Assembly (NCBI GenBank): GCA_034932685.1
Contig: JAYFOM010000022.1
Location: forward strand, 1-52,711
From: JAQUCI01 sp034932685
Lineage (GTDB): Bacteria; Bacillota_I; Bacilli_A; Erysipelotrichales; Erysipelotrichaceae
DNA: 52,711 nucleotides
Direction: 5' to 3'
Shown: in pieces, positions 52,541 through 52,711 of the stretch
How positions within the stretch are numbered: position 1 is the first letter of the stretch
Layout of the letters: every line of letters begins with the position of its first letter
Position numbers and translations under genes: made by a program
The notes under the pieces: generated by a model
Told to the model about the DNA's origin: nothing
The model's input: the letters and a program-made list of their open reading frames with translations, nothing else
Database searches by the model: none

Positions 52541-52711
52541 ATGAAGTTCGAACACATTAATTTTGAACAGAGAAAGATCATCAATAACCAGATCACACGT
52601 TTTAAGGCAACTGCTGTTGATATCGGCAATCTATTAGGAGTTGATCCTAGCTCAGTATCAAAAGAAGTAAAAAGAAATAGAATAGTGTCTAAAGAAGCTT
52701 CTAGCAATATA
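52541..52711 (+). CDS. IS30-family transposase, N-terminal part (truncated by window edge)
   Basis: Fifty-seven codons are visible. MKFEHINFEQRKIINNQ and VDPSSVSKEVKRNR match the HTH_38 DNA-binding domain of IS30 transposases, including the S-x-S-K-E-x-KRNR end. AAGGA precedes the start. The rest of the gene, including the DDE catalytic domain, lies beyond the window. Confidence 0.85.
   Translation, partial: MKFEHINFEQRKIINNQITRFKATAVDIGNLLGVDPSSVSKEVKRNRIVSKEASSNI

Noticed and set aside
1..52711. CRISPR arrays, riboswitches, rRNA or prophage modules
   Set aside because: No spaced direct repeats, no recognisable riboswitch cores in leaders, and no phage structural or integrase genes were seen on reading both strands.

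Overview
The window is 52.7 kb of gene-dense, AT-rich chromosome from a low-GC Bacillota. The gene order follows the Bacillus secA-prfB / yitT-ftsE-ftsX-ctpA / uvrB-uvrA / hprK-lgt-ppaX / trxB-yvcK-whiA backbone, but it is compacted: lgt and the PpaX-type phosphatase are one gene, and neither rapZ (yvcJ) nor crh is beside yvcK-whiA. UGA is a stop codon (comFA and others end in TGA) and prfB carries the autoregulatory frameshift, so this is not a UGA=Trp mollicute. FtsEX with an M23 hydrolase, a PASTA protein and CtpA argue for a cell wall. I would place it near the Erysipelotrichia/deep-Bacilli grade; a more exact name is not supportable from sequence reading alone.

Layout. 1-1.6 kb: edge of an unknown minus-strand gene, a thioredoxin-like lipoprotein and a DegV/FakB protein. 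1.7-3.6 kb: htpG under a near-perfect CIRCE operator. 3.6-7 kb: an orphan D12 DNA adenine methyltransferase, comFA-comFC and two cold-shock genes. 7-7.7 kb: an MgtC-family gene whose promoter is overlapped by a consensus cre site. 7.9-11.4 kb: secA and frameshifted prfB. 11.4-20 kb: a SIS-domain sugar-phosphate protein, a YitT protein, ftsE-ftsX-M23 hydrolase, ctpA and uvrB. 20-24 kb: a PASTA protein without kinase and an ABC exporter pair. 24-34.4 kb: uvrA, hprK, the lgt-HAD fusion, trxB, yvcK, whiA, a small membrane protein and two GNAT-fold proteins. 34.5-35.7 kb: gapA and tRNA-Arg(CCG).

35.8-40.6 kb is a c-di-GMP/polysaccharide island: a 7TM-EAL protein, a small membrane coiled-coil protein, a polysaccharide deacetylase and a convergent PAS-GGDEF-HD-GYP protein. 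40.7-45.8 kb: glutathione peroxidase, a FakA-FakB fusion, two lipid-type membrane proteins, an ArsC/Spx protein and a D-2-hydroxyacid dehydrogenase. 45.8-48.4 kb: a two-component system divergent from a small secreted protein. 48.4-52.4 kb: a radical-SAM/SPASM maturase coupled to a dienelactone hydrolase, then a DUF438-hemerythrin-PAS protein downstream of an FNR-type [4Fe-4S] regulator, with an FNR-like site placed at about -41.5 of the hemerythrin promoter. The window ends inside an IS30-type transposase.

Themes: carbon catabolite control (HprK, fused PpaX, a cre site, YvcK, GapA), envelope biogenesis (FtsEX, Lgt, PASTA, deacetylase), fatty-acid scavenging (DegV, FakA-FakB), and redox/anaerobic sensing (FNR, hemerythrin, thioredoxin reductase, glutathione peroxidase). 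There is no gene-free stretch longer than about 310 bases; the longest, 35518-35828, holds a terminator, a tRNA with promoter, another terminator and a 14-bp palindrome. No CRISPR array, rRNA, prophage or obvious riboswitch was seen.
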